A DNA stretch of 64,000 bases from the NCBI GenBank assembly GCA_963692465.1, contig OY829943.1, positions 558,001 through 622,000 on the forward strand. The letters run 5' to 3'. The notes under the pieces were generated by a model. It was not told where the DNA came from. It ran no database searches and saw only the letters and a list, made by a program, of their open reading frames with translations. Origin of the DNA: JAUZOB01 sp963692465 (GTDB taxonomy: Bacteria; Bacteroidota; Bacteroidia; Bacteroidales; Prolixibacteraceae). Below are positions 62,045-64,000 of this stretch, piece by piece. Position 1 is the stretch's first letter. Every line of letters starts with the position of its first letter. The position numbers and the translations under genes are program-made.

Positions 62045-64000
62045 TCATTTAGTCACAGCGATAGTAAAAGCTACTGACTTCAAATCAGGAGCAGACAAAA
62101 AGATTGTTGCTTTTGCCGGCACATCCAGCGACTGTACATAAAGTAACAACCGCCCCTTATAAGTCATCCGATGATTATCCTTGTAATTTTCGATATTATC
62201 AGGATTAGAATCTTCCAATCCAAGCAGACGAACCGGTCCGGTTACACGGCAAGTAACTTCTGTATTATTTAAATACACCGGATTTCCATCTTTATCGGCC
62301 AGATATATTTCGATAAGTGCAAGATCTTTGCGATCAGCTTTTAATACTTTAGTATTAGTCCGCGCCAGTAATTGTGTCGGCGGCCCGACTGATTTCAATT
62401 CGGAAACAGCAACCTGTTGTCCATGATTCCTGCCAACAGCTTTCAATACACCCGGTTCAAAAGGAACATCCCATGCTAATACCTTTTGGGGTGAGTCAGC
62501 AAGTTTTCGGATTCCGAGAGAACGATTATTTAAGAACAACTCCGTTTCTTCACAATTCGTAAAAGACAGAACTCTGATCAACTGTCCTTCTTTCCAGTTC
62601 CATACCGGATCTGCTTGTTTATGAGACCAAAGACTCGTCGGTTCATTTCTTTTTTGCGGATCGGAGGTTCCGATATAAACCATTGGTTTATCACTCCACA
62701 GACTCTGTCGGAAATAAAACTCCGGTTTCTTATGTGCAGCAAGATCAATAACACCGGCAGTATTCACATGATTAGGGTATTTGCCAGCTTCACCCAGATA
62801 CTCTATTCCGGTCCACAGAAATTGTCCAAGTACATAATCATGATTCGTTACAGCCTTCCAAGCTTGAAGCGACATACCGGTTTCACTTCCGAACAAAACC
62901 CGTTTAGGATATTTAGCATGATGCACTGCATATAAATCTTCCTGATAGTTATAGCCAGTCAAATCAAGTGCATCGGCATAACCCGTTTCATTTGACATTA
63001 CGGCAGAGGCCAGCCCAGCTGTTACCGGGCGAGTCGTATCAATCTGTTTAACCACCGAAACCAGCTCTCGGGCAATCACACCCAACCTGTTTGCATTCGG
63101 GAGTTTCGGATTATAACGCGCAAATGTTTGCGGATTCGTTGCATCATTCAGAATAGGATGCGAATAAGGATCATTCGGATAGTCAATTTCATTTCCAATA
63201 CTCCACATAATAACGGAAGGATGATTTCGATCACGTAAAACCTGATCTTTCAAATCGCGCTTTCCCCATTCTTTAAAATATTCCGAATAACCATCTTTGC
63301 CAGGTGTTCCGTTGTTCCAGCCCTGAAGCCATTTCAGTTTAGGAAGTTCCCACTCATCAAAAGCCTCGTCCATAACTAAGAAGCCCTTCTGATCGCATAA
63401 ATCGAGAAAAGCGGATGAATACTCATTATGACTGGTACGAATGGCATTACAGCCCATTTCTTTGAGTACATCCAGCCGGTGCGCAATTACTTTATCAGGG
63501 ACAGCTGACCCCAGACATCCGGCTTCATGATGCATACAGATGCCCTTCAATTTCACACTTTCCCCGTTCAGAAAGAATCCCTGATTCGGATCAAATCGCA
63601 GATCACGAATTCCGACACGCGTATATTGTCGATCAAGAAGTTTTCCGTCCTGCATAACTGAAGTGACCAATGTATATAAAAAGGGGGACCGGACACTCCA
63701 CAACCGCGGATTATGAACCGGAAATGATTGTTGTTTTGTTTCTTTTGAGCCGGGATTGAGAGCTATTTCCACCGCATCAGTTTTTGCAATGGTATCATGA
63801 CCTGCCAGTAAGACATTCTCCAGTTTTAAATCGGACTGCCGATCCAACTCATTCACTACCGTTGTTGCAACCTGAATATCCGACTGAATTGCTGAGACCT
63901 TTGGTGTTGTTACGGCAATCCCCCACTGCGCAATATGAGCATATCCAGACATAATCAATTTCACATCCCGATAAATTCCGGAACCGGTATACCAGCGCGA
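62045..64000 (-). CDS. GH2 beta-galactosidase-like enzyme, C-terminal part (runs off right edge)
   Basis: The last 651 residues of a GH2 enzyme. The frame is open to the window edge, and its first residues SRWYTGSGIYRDVKL are an internal GH2 motif, so the true start lies outside. The immunoglobulin-like and TIM-barrel domains show FLNGESVKLKGICMHHEAGC, CNAIRTSHNEYSSAFLDLCD, and WSIGNEIDY with the acid/base glutamate. The nucleophile glutamate is in VLFGSETGM. A DUF4982-like domain (FTNCEETELFLNNRSLG) and a final GH2 C-terminal domain follow. It may release beta-galactose or a related sugar. It is convergent with PFOR. Confidence 0.9.
   Translation of the reverse strand, partial: SRWYTGSGIYRDVKLIMSGYAHIAQWGIAVTTPKVSAIQSDIQVATTVVNELDRQSDLKLENVLLAGHDTIAKTDAVEIALNPGSKETKQQSFPVHNPRLWSVRSPFLYTLVTSVMQDGKLLDRQYTRVGIRDLRFDPNQGFFLNGESVKLKGICMHHEAGCLGSAVPDKVIAHRLDVLKEMGCNAIRTSHNEYSSAFLDLCDQKGFLVMDEAFDEWELPKLKWLQGWNNGTPGKDGYSEYFKEWGKRDLKDQVLRDRNHPSVIMWSIGNEIDYPNDPYSHPILNDATNPQTFARYNPKLPNANRLGVIARELVSVVKQIDTTRPVTAGLASAVMSNETGYADALDLTGYNYQEDLYAVHHAKYPKRVLFGSETGMSLQAWKAVTNHDYVLGQFLWTGIEYLGEAGKYPNHVNTAGVIDLAAHKKPEFYFRQSLWSDKPMVYIGTSDPQKRNEPTSLWSHKQADPVWNWKEGQLIRVLSFTNCEETELFLNNRSLGIRKLADSPQKVLAWDVPFEPGVLKAVGRNHGQQVAVSELKSVGPPTQLLARTNTKVLKADRKDLALIEIYLADKDGNPVYLNNTEVTCRVTGPVRLLGLEDSNPDNIENYKDNHRMTYKGRLLLYVQSLDVPAKATIFLSAPDLKSVAFTIAVTK

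Noticed and set aside
1..64000. Mobile elements, CRISPR arrays, tRNA or rRNA genes
   Set aside because: No transposase, integrase, regularly spaced repeats, or tRNA/rRNA sequence was recognised anywhere in the window.

Overview
This window comes from an anaerobic member of the Bacteroidota, most likely the order Bacteroidales. The evidence is a SusC/SusD polysaccharide locus with an ECF sigma/FecR pair, surface lipoproteins with acidic residues after the lipobox cysteine, promoters with the TAnnTTTG -7 element, a DUF3823 lipoprotein, GH92/GH29/GH3/GH78/GH2 enzymes, and oxygen-sensitive enzymes (NrdD/NrdG, pyruvate:ferredoxin oxidoreductase). The genus cannot be fixed from the sequence. No rRNA, tRNA, CRISPR array, transposase or phage gene was seen.

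Layout. 1-1.0 kb: the 5' part of a TonB-dependent receptor that runs off the left edge. 1.1-3.0 kb: a candidate small RNA or attenuator, a CarH/LitR-type MerR regulator that has lost its cobalamin-contacting residues, and an ECF sigma factor. 3.1-14.4 kb: housekeeping genes (DJ-1/PfpI protein, large TPR lipid-envelope or periplasmic protein, AsmA-like protein, CinA, Ste24-type M48 protease, FolE, futalosine hydrolase, YaaA). 14.8-16.4 kb: an AspT/YidE-type transporter with its own ordinary promoter.

16.5-34.7 kb is the centre of interest: a cobalamin (B12) island with four B12 riboswitches in about 9 kb, two on each strand. Riboswitch A (minus) leads three lipoproteins: a second BtuG-like beta-propeller, a fimbrillin-like protein and a YD-repeat-like protein. 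Riboswitch B (plus) leads the B12 uptake triad BtuB-BtuG-BtuH-like. Riboswitch C (minus) leads the B12-independent class III ribonucleotide reductase nrdD-nrdG. Riboswitch D (plus) leads a close paralogue of the AspT/YidE transporter fused transcriptionally to an acyl-CoA carboxylase (carboxyltransferase, biotin carboxylase, biotin carrier). Together they look like a local B12-limitation programme: capture more B12, switch to a B12-free reductase, and re-route the dicarboxylate/propionate end of fermentation. The A and D operons are the parts I cannot match to a described system.

34.9-40.1 kb: GH78 rhamnosidase, an intergenic region with a 22-bp perfect palindrome, a CDF metal exporter and a PhoU-like protein. 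40.2-56.8 kb: one polysaccharide utilisation locus on the minus strand, ordered from its promoter end: ECF sigma, FecR anti-sigma, SusC, SusD, DUF3823 lipoprotein, an unassigned TIM-barrel-like enzyme, GH92, GH3, GH29. The enzyme set suggests an N-glycan or related mannose/fucose glycan, which is inference. 57.2-62.0 kb: an AAA ATPase and pyruvate:ferredoxin oxidoreductase. 62.0-64.0 kb: a GH2 enzyme running off the right edge.
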